Origin: VRUE01 sp036271315
GTDB taxonomy: Bacteria > Actinomycetota > Thermoleophilia > Solirubrobacterales > 70-9
DNA length: 64,000 nt
Assembly (NCBI GenBank): GCA_036271315.1
Contig: DATBAV010000042.1
Span: 1-64,000, forward strand
Direction of reading: 5' to 3'
How positions within the stretch are numbered: position 1 is the stretch's first letter; each line of letters starts with the position of its first letter. The notes beneath the pieces were generated by a model. The model saw nothing but the letters and a program-made list of their open reading frames with translations. It was not told where the DNA came from and ran no database searches. The position numbers and the translations under genes were made by a program. Positions 17,622-26,169 of the stretch are shown here, piece after piece.

Positions 17622-18439
17622 GGGCCGAGGAGACCCGAGTCAGTCCGCGGTGGCTCGCCCTGCGAGAGCTCGCGGACGCTGAGGCGCACGCGAGCGATCT
17701 CGCCGAAATCCTCGAGCGGGCGCTCCCGGCGAGCCGCTCCCGGATCATCCACGACCTCGGGTGCGGCAGCGGCGCGATGGGCCGCTGGCTGGCGCCGCTG
17801 CTTGCGGGATCGCAGCACTGGATCCTTCACGACCGTGACGCCGACCTGCTGGCGCTGGCCACCACCTACGTCCCCGGTCCGGCCGCGGATGGCGCGCCCG
17901 TCACCGTGGAGACGAGGCGCACGGACATCGCCCGGATGGACGCGCACGACCTCGACGGGTCGGACCTGATCACCGCCTCGGCGCTGCTCGATCTGCTCAC
18001 CGGCGAGGAGCTCGACCGCCTGGCCGCGCTGTGCGCCGGGGCCGGGTGTCCGGTCCTTCTGACTCTTTCGGTCCTGGGTAGCGTGGAGATCGCCCCCGCG
18101 GACCCCCTGGATCGCCGCGTCGCGGCCGCGTTCGACGCCCACCAACGCCGCACGACGGAGCGCGGCAGGCTGCTCGGGCCGGACGCCGTCGACTTCGCCG
18201 CCCGGGCATTCCGCCGGCTGGGCGCCGAGGTGCTCGTCCGGCCCAGTCCCTGGCGACTCGGACCCGGGCACGCGGCTCTCACCGCGGAGTGGTTCACCGG
18301 GTGGGTAGGTGCCGCCTGCGAGCAGGAGACTGAGCTGGCCGACGAGTGCGAACCGTATGCCCGCCGGCGCCTAAAGCAGGCGGGCGCCGGGGAACTTGCG
18401 GTCACGGTCGGTCATGCCGACCTGCTCGTTCTACCGTGA
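17618..18439 (+). CDS. Class I SAM-dependent methyltransferase
   Basis: A 273-residue methyltransferase. Motif I reads IIHDLGCGSGAMGRWLAP and the acidic end of the second strand is LHDRDADLL. The domain is followed by a longer C-terminal part with several tryptophans (WFTGWVGAACEQE). It is the last gene of the rightward operon with dehydrogenase, PTPS-like protein and glycosyltransferase, and probably methylates the same metabolite. Confidence 0.88.
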   Translation: MRAEETRVSPRWLALRELADAEAHASDLAEILERALPASRSRIIHDLGCGSGAMGRWLAPLLAGSQHWILHDRDADLLALATTYVPGPAADGAPVTVETRRTDIARMDAHDLDGSDLITASALLDLLTGEELDRLAALCAGAGCPVLLTLSVLGSVEIAPADPLDRRVAAAFDAHQRRTTERGRLLGPDAVDFAARAFRRLGAEVLVRPSPWRLGPGHAALTAEWFTGWVGAACEQETELADECEPYARRRLKQAGAGELAVTVGHADLLVLP

Positions 18440-18500
18440 GGAGCGGGCAGCGGACCTGGGTGCGGATCGTCGCGGGGGGCAGCGACATCAGGTTTGGCCC

Positions 18501-19193
18501 TCAGTCGATCTCGAAGCGAGTGGAGAGGGCGTAGCGGAGCAGCACCACGTCGCCGATCTGGCGGACCTCGGCGAGCTCCGCCCGCCGGTCGGGGTTCCAC
18601 GGGAAATGTCCGTCACTGACGAAGCGGGTGGCCCGGGAGTCGCCGACGAAGAACGGGGCGACGACCAACTGCAGCTCGTCGGCGAGATCGTCGGTTAGGA
18701 ACTGGGTATGGACCGTCCCGCCTCCCTCGACCATCAGGCGCCGCACGCCGCGCTCGCGGAGGTCCTCGGTGAGGCGGCGCATCTGCACCCTGCGGCCACC
18801 GTCGACGACGGTCGCCACGGTCCCGAGTTGCGAGCGAGCGTCATCTACGCGCGGCCGAGCGCAGTAGACGACCTTCTCGATGTCTCCGGCGGTGAAGAAG
18901 TCAGCGCCGGGGTCGAGGTCCATCCGTTCGGTCACGGTGACCTTGATCGGCGACGGCGGTAGTCCACGGGCCGTTCGCTCCTCGCGGCGGTCGGGCGAGC
19001 GCACCAGCAATCGCGGGTTGTCGGTCCGGACGGTGGCCGCACCCACCAGGATCGCATCGGACGATGCGCGCACCGCATCGACCCGGTCGAAGTCGGCGTC
19101 GTTGGAGAGCTCGAGGCGCCGTGGTGCCGCGCTTCCCAAGTAGCCGTCGATCGACAACGCGCAGCTCAGCAGGATGTATGGGCGCTCAGGCAT
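18501..19193 (-). CDS. RibD-like pyrimidine/pterin reductase
   Basis: A 230-residue protein of the RibD C-terminal reductase family. The N-terminus YILLSCALSIDGYLG, the substrate-binding SSDAILVGAATVRTDNP and the NADPH-binding RRLMVEGGGTVHTQFL match 5-amino-6-ribosylaminouracil reductases. No deaminase domain is attached and no riboflavin genes are near. With the PTPS-like enzyme it suggests reductive handling of a GTP-derived ring. It starts 10 bp after the stop of the CDP-alcohol phosphotransferase/sulfatase gene and is co-transcribed with it. Confidence 0.9.
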   Translation of the reverse strand: MPERPYILLSCALSIDGYLGSAAPRRLELSNDADFDRVDAVRASSDAILVGAATVRTDNPRLLVRSPDRREERTARGLPPSPIKVTVTERMDLDPGADFFTAGDIEKVVYCARPRVDDARSQLGTVATVVDGGRRVQMRRLTEDLRERGVRRLMVEGGGTVHTQFLTDDLADELQLVVAPFFVGDSRATRFVSDGHFPWNPDRRAELAEVRQIGDVVLLRYALSTRFEID

Positions 19194-19203
19194 CCGCCAC
19201 TCC

Positions 19204-21651
19204 CTAGCGCGCCGCCGGCTTCGCGTCGAAGGCCCTGAAGAAGTGGTTGCGAAAACCGCTCATCGGCCAGACAGGGGCATCCTTGCGGGGCCGCAGGCCG
19301 GGATTCCAGCCCCAGCCTTCGATCCGCTTCAACACGTTCGGGTCGTGGGAGATGATCGAGATCGGGACCTGGTGGCCGGCCTGTTCACCGGTGACGGGAT
19401 TCCGCGGCTGGTGATCGCCGAGCTCGATCACTACCAGGTTCTTCTTGCCGTAGTGCTGGATGAACTTGGTCAGGGTGTTGATCGTGTAGACGATCGTCCT
19501 GCCGTAGTTCGCCTGGACCAGCGGCGCTTCGCTCCAGTAGCTCAGGAACGACCCACCTTTGAAGTGGTTCGGGAGGTGGTCGTAGATCGAGCCGTCGCCG
19601 ACCTTGTTCCAGGCGATTTCTTCCGGGAGGCGGTTCCAGGGTTGGTGGCTCGAGACCGTGTCCACCTCCGCGAACAGCGGCCGACGGTGCTTCTTCCCGA
19701 GCTCGAGCCGCTGGAGCGCCGAGTAGATGTACTGGTCGGGCATCGACGCGTAGGAGTAGGAGGGGCCGCGGTAGCCGACCTGATTGCGGTCGTAGATCCT
19801 GTCCCAGTGGTAGAAGGCCTTCCCCTCCGGCCAGGGACGGTCGTTCGAGGGCACGTCGTCGACGGTGCGCCACCCGGCGCGATTGAAGGCGCTTGCGAGC
19901 GTAAGGCGCCTTTCCGGGAGCAACTGGGCGTAGCGGCGCAGGTTGTGGACCCAGAGACCTGAGTTCAGGGTGGAGTGCGCCAGCCAGCTGTCGCCGCCGA
20001 AGGTTGAAGAGATCAGGAAGCCGCTGCGGGAGTGAAACCCGGCGCTTGCAAGCCGCTTGTTTCCTTTGGCCAGCGCTTGGTCGACCTCGGGGGCGAAGGA
20101 GGATTCTTCGATCCCCACCCGGCCGAAGGACTCGGCGAAGACGAGCAGGACGTCCTTCCCCCGCAGGGCCCGCAGCAGCGAATCGGTGGGCGTGTGGCGG
20201 AATTCGTCGTGTTTGATCTCGGCGGCGAAGACTCCCTCGTCGTTCACTTCGGCCCGCACGATCTTCGCCTCGTCCAGGAGCAGGCCGGCGGAGACGGCGG
20301 AGGCGATCGGCGTGTGGGAGACGAGCTGCGTGCCGAGCGCGGCGAAGACTGCCCAGAGGACGCCGAGCACCCCGACGACCTGAAACGCGCGGCGCCGATG
20401 GTCGGCCGCGACCCGCGTCACCCGGAGCATCGCAAGGGGTAGCAGGACTACCGCGGCCACCGCGCCGACCGCGGCCCCGACCTCGATCAGGTGCGCCTGC
20501 GAGGCACCGTTCTGCAGTCGCAGGGTTTCGATCGCGTTACCTGCCTGTCCGAGGTCGCCGAGAGGTTCGAACGGCCGATCGAAATAGGAGAAGACCTGGT
20601 AGTTGACGACCTTGAGGACGACCACCAGCGCCAGCGCCACCCCGGCGAGTACCGCCAGGATCCGTCGACCGGTGACGGGGAGGACGATCGCGAGCGAGAT
20701 CAGGACGAGACCCTCGATCGGGATCCGAAGGAGAGCGTTCGACTTGAAATGCGCCGGTTCGTCCGGGACGACGAGCGCGGCCCACACGATCACAAACGAG
20801 AGGAGCGTCAGCAGCGCCGCGATGAGCGCTCGTGCTCGTCCGCGCCTTGGGCCCGTGGGCCGCCAATCCGCGGGTGGCGGGTCCCCGCCGGGGGCGGTTC
20901 GGGGGGCTTCTTCGCGACGGCGACCCCACAGCCACCACACGTCGCGGCCGAACGACTCGGCGAGCAGCACGAGGGCGACGCCCAGTGCGGCGTCGGTGAC
21001 GCCGGTCGACAACACGCCCGCGGCGGCGATCGTCAGGACAATCCCTTGGGTCGCGCAGACGACCTTGCGCCAATGGCGCGGCGGCAGCGAGGCGCGCAGC
21101 CACGGAAGCAGGAATCCGGCGGCGAGGAAGACGTAGCGCGCCGCGCCGATGGCGAGCACCCAGCCGCCGGCCGAGCGGGCGACGTAGACGCTCAGGACCA
21201 GGATCAGGAACGCGTCGACCTCCCCATCCAGGTGCCCGCCCAGCTCGGAGGCGGTGCCGGTGCGACGCGCGACCCATCCGTCGACCGCGTCGAGGGCCAG
21301 CGCGACCGACGCGAGCGACACCAGCAGAACGACCGGCACTGACTCGACGAATGAGGCCGCGACCAGTGCCGCGATGCCGACCGCGAGCGTCCCCCGGGCG
21401 AGCGTCACCCGGTCAGCCGGACCGAGGCGCTCGCTGTCCCAGGAGGCGCGACCGCGCGCCAGCGCCAGGGCCATGGCTCCACCGCAGGCGAGCCCGACCG
21501 CCCAGCCTGCCGGTCCGAGCCCGTCGCCGTCCGGGCTGAGCGTGAGCGCGATGGCGGTGAGCAGCAGCACCTGCGCGGCAAACAGCGCCAACGGGGCGGT
21601 CGCCACCGTTCGGGTCGACCGGGCATCGAGGCTTGCGGGATCAGCCGCCAT
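19204..21651 (-). CDS. CDP-alcohol phosphotransferase fused to sulfatase-like domain
   Basis: About 815 residues, all in the membrane or facing outward. The N-terminal membrane domain carries the complete CDP-alcohol phosphotransferase signature: DAVDGWVARR followed by G, D and D at the exact family spacing (residues ~121-146). More helices follow, then an extracytoplasmic alkaline-phosphatase/sulfatase-superfamily domain (LLVFAESFGR; FGGDSWLAHSTLNSGLW; ELGDHQPRNPVTG), as in LtaS and phosphoglycerol transferases. It could build a phosphodiester-linked head group and transfer or trim it outside. ATGs at 21708 and 21684 are alternative starts; 21651 leaves room for a promoter. Confidence 0.85.
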   Translation of the reverse strand: MAADPASLDARSTRTVATAPLALFAAQVLLLTAIALTLSPDGDGLGPAGWAVGLACGGAMALALARGRASWDSERLGPADRVTLARGTLAVGIAALVAASFVESVPVVLLVSLASVALALDAVDGWVARRTGTASELGGHLDGEVDAFLILVLSVYVARSAGGWVLAIGAARYVFLAAGFLLPWLRASLPPRHWRKVVCATQGIVLTIAAAGVLSTGVTDAALGVALVLLAESFGRDVWWLWGRRREEAPRTAPGGDPPPADWRPTGPRRGRARALIAALLTLLSFVIVWAALVVPDEPAHFKSNALLRIPIEGLVLISLAIVLPVTGRRILAVLAGVALALVVVLKVVNYQVFSYFDRPFEPLGDLGQAGNAIETLRLQNGASQAHLIEVGAAVGAVAAVVLLPLAMLRVTRVAADHRRRAFQVVGVLGVLWAVFAALGTQLVSHTPIASAVSAGLLLDEAKIVRAEVNDEGVFAAEIKHDEFRHTPTDSLLRALRGKDVLLVFAESFGRVGIEESSFAPEVDQALAKGNKRLASAGFHSRSGFLISSTFGGDSWLAHSTLNSGLWVHNLRRYAQLLPERRLTLASAFNRAGWRTVDDVPSNDRPWPEGKAFYHWDRIYDRNQVGYRGPSYSYASMPDQYIYSALQRLELGKKHRRPLFAEVDTVSSHQPWNRLPEEIAWNKVGDGSIYDHLPNHFKGGSFLSYWSEAPLVQANYGRTIVYTINTLTKFIQHYGKKNLVVIELGDHQPRNPVTGEQAGHQVPISIISHDPNVLKRIEGWGWNPGLRPRKDAPVWPMSGFRNHFFRAFDAKPAAR

Positions 21652-21715
21652 ATTCGGTGAGACTCCGTCCGAGAGCCGATTCATCCTGCGCGACGGGCGG
21701 GCTAGCATCGCCGCC

Positions 21716-22477
21716 GTGAAGCAGGATGAACGCGCCCCTTTCGTGCGTGCCCTCTACCGGGCGCGGGTTGCTGCGTACCCGCCCGGCGAGTTCGTCGAAC
21801 AGGAAAGCTTCATGCGCGCCGGCGAGATCCGGAAGCTGGCGCAGCAGGCGGGCATCGGGCCCGGTGTCTCGCTGCTGGATCTTTGCTGCGGCATCGGCGG
21901 GCCCGGGCGCTTCATCACGCAAGAGCTCGGCTGCGACTATCTCGGGATCGACTACAGCGCCGACGCGATCGAGATCGCGCGCCGGCGTGCCGGTGACCTC
22001 TCCTGTCGCTTCGAGGTGGGGCGGATCCCGCCGATCCCCGCCGGCCCTTTCGACGTGGTGATCCTGCTGGAGACGCTGCTGGCGTTCGCCGAGAAGGAGC
22101 CACTGCTTCGGGAGATCTCCGACGCCCTGCCGGCCGGCGGGCGGTTCGCCTGCACCTTCGAATCGGGTCTGCCGCTCAGCGAGGCCGAGCGGGACCAGAT
22201 GCCCGACTCCGACACCGTCTGGCTCGTCCCGATCAACGAGATGCTCGCTTCCCTGGACCGGGTCGGGCTGGTCGTCCGCTACCAGGAAGACTGCACGCTC
22301 TCGCACGCTGCGATGGCCCAGTCGCTGAGCGAGGCCTTCGCCGCGGATGCCGACGAGATCGCCGCGGAGATCGGCGACCGGGCATTGGAGGAGTTGCTGC
22401 GCGCCCACCGGCTATGGGGCGACTGGCTGCACGCCGGACGCGTGCGCAAGATCGCCTTGGTCGCGGAGAAGGGCTGA
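21716..22477 (+). CDS. Class I SAM-dependent methyltransferase
   Basis: A 253-residue methyltransferase starting at GTG, divergent from the fusion gene. Motif I is VSLLDLCCGIGGPGRFI, followed by YLGIDYSADAIEIARRRAG, which fits small-molecule methyltransferases. The C-terminal half has a helical cap as in sarcosine or phospholipid methyltransferases. Its last 66 bp overlap the 3' end of the convergent methyltransferase gene, which is unusual. Confidence 0.88.
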   Translation: MKQDERAPFVRALYRARVAAYPPGEFVEQESFMRAGEIRKLAQQAGIGPGVSLLDLCCGIGGPGRFITQELGCDYLGIDYSADAIEIARRRAGDLSCRFEVGRIPPIPAGPFDVVILLETLLAFAEKEPLLREISDALPAGGRFACTFESGLPLSEAERDQMPDSDTVWLVPINEMLASLDRVGLVVRYQEDCTLSHAAMAQSLSEAFAADADEIAAEIGDRALEELLRAHRLWGDWLHAGRVRKIALVAEKG

Positions 22478-23140
22478 TGGGGAACCGGCCGCGAGGAATG
22501 CGGTCCCGAAGCACAGCTCGCTCCAGAGGAGATCGCCCAGCGCGTCCTGCATGGCGGCGCGGACCCCTTCCCACGGGCGGCGGGCGAGCCACTCCTCGAT
22601 CGAGCCGAACGGCCGTCCGACCACGATTCCCAGCTGCGCCAGCAGGCGGGGCGCGTTGTCGGGAACCTTGAGATCGAGCACCACCCAGCGCCCAGAGCGG
22701 GTGAGCGCCTCGGCGCCGTGGGCGATAACGCCTCCGCATTCGGGCAGGTGCGAGATGGCGTACGTGGAGAGGATCGCGTCGACCTCGGCGGGGAAGGCGT
22801 ACTCGGCCGCATCCACCTGCACGAGGCTGACGTTGCTCCAGCCGTTGTGCTCGATCCGGCGCTGAGCCTGGGCGAGCATCGCGTCGGTGAGATCGACGCC
22901 GATGATCCGCCCGCCGGGGCCGACTGCCCCCTCGATCAGCGGGAAGTTCTGACCGGTGCCGCAGGCGAGGTCGACGACGGTGTCGCCGGGGCGAAGCCGG
23001 AGTGCCTGCACGGCCCGGCGGCGCTGGGCCCACAGGGGGTAGCCGGGCACGGGATAGAGCCGGGAGACGATCTCGTAGTGCTTGGCCTTCCGGCGGTAGA
23101 TCTGGATCAGGCGCTCCTGCGTGGCGTCGAGCTGGCTCAT
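22412..23140 (-). CDS. UbiE-like class I methyltransferase
   Basis: A 242-residue methyltransferase with motif I TVVDLACGTGQNFPLIEG and the following IIGVDLTDAMLAQAQRRI, closest to the UbiE/COQ5 and phosphatidylethanolamine N-methyltransferase groups. Its start overlaps the SRPBCC gene stop by 4 bp, so it is the third gene of a leftward operon (flippase-like, SRPBCC, methyltransferase). Coding overlap with the convergent methyltransferase covers 22412-22477. Confidence 0.88.
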   Translation of the reverse strand: MSQLDATQERLIQIYRRKAKHYEIVSRLYPVPGYPLWAQRRRAVQALRLRPGDTVVDLACGTGQNFPLIEGAVGPGGRIIGVDLTDAMLAQAQRRIEHNGWSNVSLVQVDAAEYAFPAEVDAILSTYAISHLPECGGVIAHGAEALTRSGRWVVLDLKVPDNAPRLLAQLGIVVGRPFGSIEEWLARRPWEGVRAAMQDALGDLLWSELCFGTAFLAAGSPSALLRDQGDLAHASGVQPVAP

Positions 23141-23661
23141 CGCGTGTCCGCCTCCAGCGGACGCTCCTTAGGACCTCCCCCAGGGGTTGGAGGCGCGGGA
23201 GGTAGGGACTCGACCGCAGCCTTGATGGCGACCATCTCGACATCCATCACCCCTTGTATCCGATTCTGGAAAGCACGCTTTGGAAGCGCGCGCATGATGT
23301 TCCTGAGGTCGACCTCGACCCACATTTCGGCCTCGGTCTGCCCGTCGTCGATCGGTGCGAACTCCATCCCCCAGCGCCCCCTTGACGTGCCCAGGGGTCC
23401 GGCGAACGCCAGGCTGTGGGGCGCTTGGACCGCAGTCGCCTGCTGGGCCCGGTAGCGGGTGAACCCGAACGGCAACTTCGCCCGCTGCTCCACCCGCGCG
23501 CCCGGCGTCAGCGGCGCCCCTCCGGCAACCCAGCCCTTCTGGACGGTCGGTGCCCATTGCGGCCAGCGCTCGACGTCGCAGATGTAGTCCCACACCTCCG
23601 CGACGCCGCGGGCAATCGCCAGCCGGCTCTCGGTTCTGATTGTCGTCGCCTTCGTCCTCAT
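23137..23661 (-). CDS. SRPBCC (START-like) hydrophobic-ligand protein
   Basis: A 174-residue protein of the polyketide-cyclase/START-like fold. The N-terminus SRLAIARGVAEVWDYICDVE and then RWPQWAPTV are the hallmark of the family; the strands that follow line a hydrophobic cavity. It could bind or cyclise a lipid-like or aromatic intermediate of the cluster. ATG at 23661 overlaps the flippase-like gene stop by 4 bp. The proline-rich C-terminus is not conserved in the family. Confidence 0.85.
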   Translation of the reverse strand: MRTKATTIRTESRLAIARGVAEVWDYICDVERWPQWAPTVQKGWVAGGAPLTPGARVEQRAKLPFGFTRYRAQQATAVQAPHSLAFAGPLGTSRGRWGMEFAPIDDGQTEAEMWVEVDLRNIMRALPKRAFQNRIQGVMDVEMVAIKAAVESLPPAPPTPGGGPKERPLEADTR

Positions 23662-24695
23662 GACGTTCCGCCGGGGTGGGGGCGATGACGGAGCCAGGTG
23701 GCAAGGAGGGCCTCGGTCCTCGGGCCGCGACGCCGCGGGAGCCACTCCAAGAACAGGACGAAGGCGCCGGGGAGGCTGCCGGCGAGCACCATGATTCCGT
23801 AGGCGACCGCGGTCGCGGCGCCAAGGCCCGCATTGAGCCCCGCCGCGGAGAACGCCCAGGCCGTGATGCCCTCGCGCGGCCCCCAGCCGCCGATGTTCGG
23901 CAGCGCCATCGCCATGATCGAGATGAACGCCAGCGGCAGGAGCCGAGCGAGGGGGGCGGTGACCCCCACCGCACGGGCGGCGATCACGAAGGTGAGCACG
24001 TGGCCGAGGACGGCAACGGTCGACGCGAGCACGACCGTCGTCAGCGCGCGCCTGTCGAGAAGGCATCTGCGGACGTCCGCCACCATCGTGCTCCGCGCAC
24101 GCTCCCAGCGGGAGTGCCCACGTCCCTTTCGCACACGGACGACGAGGAAGACGACCACGGCCGTCACGGCCAGCGCGAGTGCCGCGAACGGCATCGACGA
24201 GCGCAGCGGCGAGGGCATCACGAAGAGGATCGAGATTGCCAGCAGCACCTGGACGACCTGCCCGGCGGTGCGCTCCCAGACGACAGCCCGCAGGGCATGG
24301 CCGACGTTCCGCGCATCGCGCCCGTGGCGGACGCCGCGATGCAGGTCACCGGCGACTCCACCTGGAAGCGTGAGGTTCAGAAAGAGGCCCCGGTAGTAGG
24401 CCGCGACCGCGTCGGCCAGCGACAGACGCACGCCCAGGCGGCCGGCCACGGTCTTCCACCGCCAGGCGAAGCAGACGGTGGTGAGGAGGAAGATGGCGAC
24501 CCCGGCTACGAGCGCCCGGCCTTCGAGAGCGCGCACGCCGTCGAGGAACGGGCCGCTGCCGAGACGCCAGGTCACGACTGCGAGCACGGCTGCTGCGGCC
24601 GCTGGAGGAGCCCACCGGAAAAGACGCCACGCGGACCGAGAACGCGCCCGGGGCGCGCCGACAGCGTCGTGGCCGGTGAGCCGTAAGGAGCTCAT
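23658..24695 (-). CDS. Lysylphosphatidylglycerol-synthase-like membrane protein (UPF0104)
   Basis: A 345-residue membrane protein with about eight helices, matching the LPG synthase transmembrane/AglD family, whose members include lipid flippases. Family marks are FAWRWKTVAGRLG, YYRGLFLNLTLPGGVAGD followed by LHRGVRHGRD, and LPNIGGWGPREG. No aminoacyl-transferase domain is attached. The ATG at 24695 is used; the track of codons before it lacks similarity. It opens the leftward operon and may flip the cluster's lipid-linked product. Confidence 0.88.
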   Translation of the reverse strand: MSSLRLTGHDAVGAPRARSRSAWRLFRWAPPAAAAAVLAVVTWRLGSGPFLDGVRALEGRALVAGVAIFLLTTVCFAWRWKTVAGRLGVRLSLADAVAAYYRGLFLNLTLPGGVAGDLHRGVRHGRDARNVGHALRAVVWERTAGQVVQVLLAISILFVMPSPLRSSMPFAALALAVTAVVVFLVVRVRKGRGHSRWERARSTMVADVRRCLLDRRALTTVVLASTVAVLGHVLTFVIAARAVGVTAPLARLLPLAFISIMAMALPNIGGWGPREGITAWAFSAAGLNAGLGAATAVAYGIMVLAGSLPGAFVLFLEWLPRRRGPRTEALLATWLRHRPHPGGTS

Positions 24696-25039
24696 CGAAT
24701 GCTGACCATCCGGTCTTCGAGGACCTCGGGACAATCATCAGCTCCACCGAGGGCCGGATTCGCGAGGGCCTGTTCTCCGCTGCCGCTTGCTTTCACCGAC
24801 TGGGATACGGAGGGTCTCCCGCGAAGGTTCGGCACCGAAAGATGTGGGCGCGGATCGCAGCTCCGGCCAACTCGAACATCTCGCGCGCATCCTCGAGCCA
24901 GAAGTCCTCGATGCTGCTGATCGTCTTCGCGGGGGGGCGTTGCACCGCCACCGGGGCGCTTTCATTTCGCGATTTCGCGGGCGAACGTAGGTGGACGGAC
25001 GGCGCCTCTCAACCCTGTTGTCTGCGTAACCAGAAAGAC
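24696..25039. other. Gene-poor gap between flippase-like gene and tRNA
   Basis: No convincing gene is seen. A minus-strand frame from a GTG at 24951 to a TGA at 24793 could encode a 52-residue peptide (contains SIEDFWLEDAREMFELAG) that looks protein-like, but it has no ribosome-binding site or recognised family. It may be a decayed gene fragment. Confidence 0.35.
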
Positions 25040-25065
25040 GAAAGCCCCGCAAATGCGAGGCTTTC
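25040..25065 (-). terminator. Terminator of the initiator tRNA
   Basis: On the minus strand GAAAGCCTCGC and GCGGGGCTTTC pair over 11 bp (one G-T pair) around an ATTT loop, followed by GTCTTTC. It lies 6 bp downstream of the tRNA 3' end. Confidence 0.75.
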
Positions 25066-25071
25066 ATCCTA

Positions 25072-25145
<74 letters not shown>

Positions 25146-25200
25146 GCGTGAGGGTCATGCTAGCAACGTGGGGGCTGTTGTCTCATAGAGTGCCGCCGGC

Positions 25201-26142
25201 ATGAATTCGAGCTCGCACAGGGTGGCGGTGATCGACATCGGCTCCAACTCGACCCGGCTGCTGATAGCCGACGTCGCCGAGGGGCGGGTGACGGAGGTCG
25301 AGCGGCAGAGCCGGGTAACCCGGCTGGGCCGTGGCGTTGACCTCTCGGGGCAGCTCTCGGCCGAGGCGATCGAGGCGGCCTGCGCCGCGATCGCCGACTA
25401 CATGGCGATCTGCCGCCAGGGCGGGGTCGAGAACATCGACGCGATCGCGACCAGCGCGGTCCGCGACGCCTCCAACGGCAGCGCCTTCGCCGCCGAGCTG
25501 CGCGAGCGCTTCGCGCTCTCGGCCCGCGTGCTCGATGGGGAGGAAGAGGCTCGGCTCACCTACCTCGGCGCAACTTGCGAGAACTCTCCGAGCGTGCCGA
25601 CGCTGGTGGTCGACATCGGCGGCGGCTCGACCGAGCTGATCGTCGGCACCGGCGACGAGGTCGCCTTCCACACCTCGCTGCAGGCCGGCGTCGTCCGCCA
25701 CAGCGAGCGCCACATCACCGGCGACCCGCCCAGTGCACTCGAGCTCGAGGCCCTCGCCAGCGACATTCGTGGCCTGATCGAGGGCGCGATCGCCAATCAG
25801 CAGGGCGCCAGTGCCGAGGCCGGGATCGCCGTCGCCGGCACGCCGACCTCGCTCGCCTCGATCGAGATCGGCCTCGAGCCCTATGACCCGAAGCAAGTAC
25901 ACGGGCATACGCTGACCCTGGGCACGATCCAGCGACTTCTCTCGCAATTGGCCTCTGCTCCACTGTCCAAACGGGCAGGGATAACAGGAATGCACCCTGA
26001 TCGCGCGCCTAACATCGTGGCCGGAGTGGTGATTTTGGTCGAGACGATGCGCGCATTCGGCCTCAACAGCATCGAAGTCTCCGAGCACGACATCCTCTAC
26101 GGCACCGCAATATCGGCAGTTTCGGCTTTGGACTGCGGATAA
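25201..26142 (+). CDS. Ppx/GppA family exopolyphosphatase
   Basis: A 313-residue ASKHA-fold phosphatase. It has the N-terminal phosphate-1 motif VAVIDIGSNSTRLLIADV, the catalytic region LDGEEEARLTYLGA and phosphate-2 motif VVDIGGGSTELIVG. It is the short form without the C-terminal HD-like domains, as in mycobacterial Ppx1/Ppx2. It hydrolyses polyphosphate termini or pppGpp. A ppx2 gene also lies near eno and the ftsB-like gene in Mycobacterium, which fits this neighbourhood. Confidence 0.92.
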   Translation: MNSSSHRVAVIDIGSNSTRLLIADVAEGRVTEVERQSRVTRLGRGVDLSGQLSAEAIEAACAAIADYMAICRQGGVENIDAIATSAVRDASNGSAFAAELRERFALSARVLDGEEEARLTYLGATCENSPSVPTLVVDIGGGSTELIVGTGDEVAFHTSLQAGVVRHSERHITGDPPSALELEALASDIRGLIEGAIANQQGASAEAGIAVAGTPTSLASIEIGLEPYDPKQVHGHTLTLGTIQRLLSQLASAPLSKRAGITGMHPDRAPNIVAGVVILVETMRAFGLNSIEVSEHDILYGTAISAVSALDCG

Positions 26143-26169
26143 CCTCGCATTCTCAGCGGATAGTAATTC

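Noticed and set aside
20537..21277. Arg-rich frame inside the CDP-alcohol phosphotransferase fusion as evidence of a frameshift
   Set aside because: The main frame is continuous through both domains with intact motifs, so no frameshift is needed.
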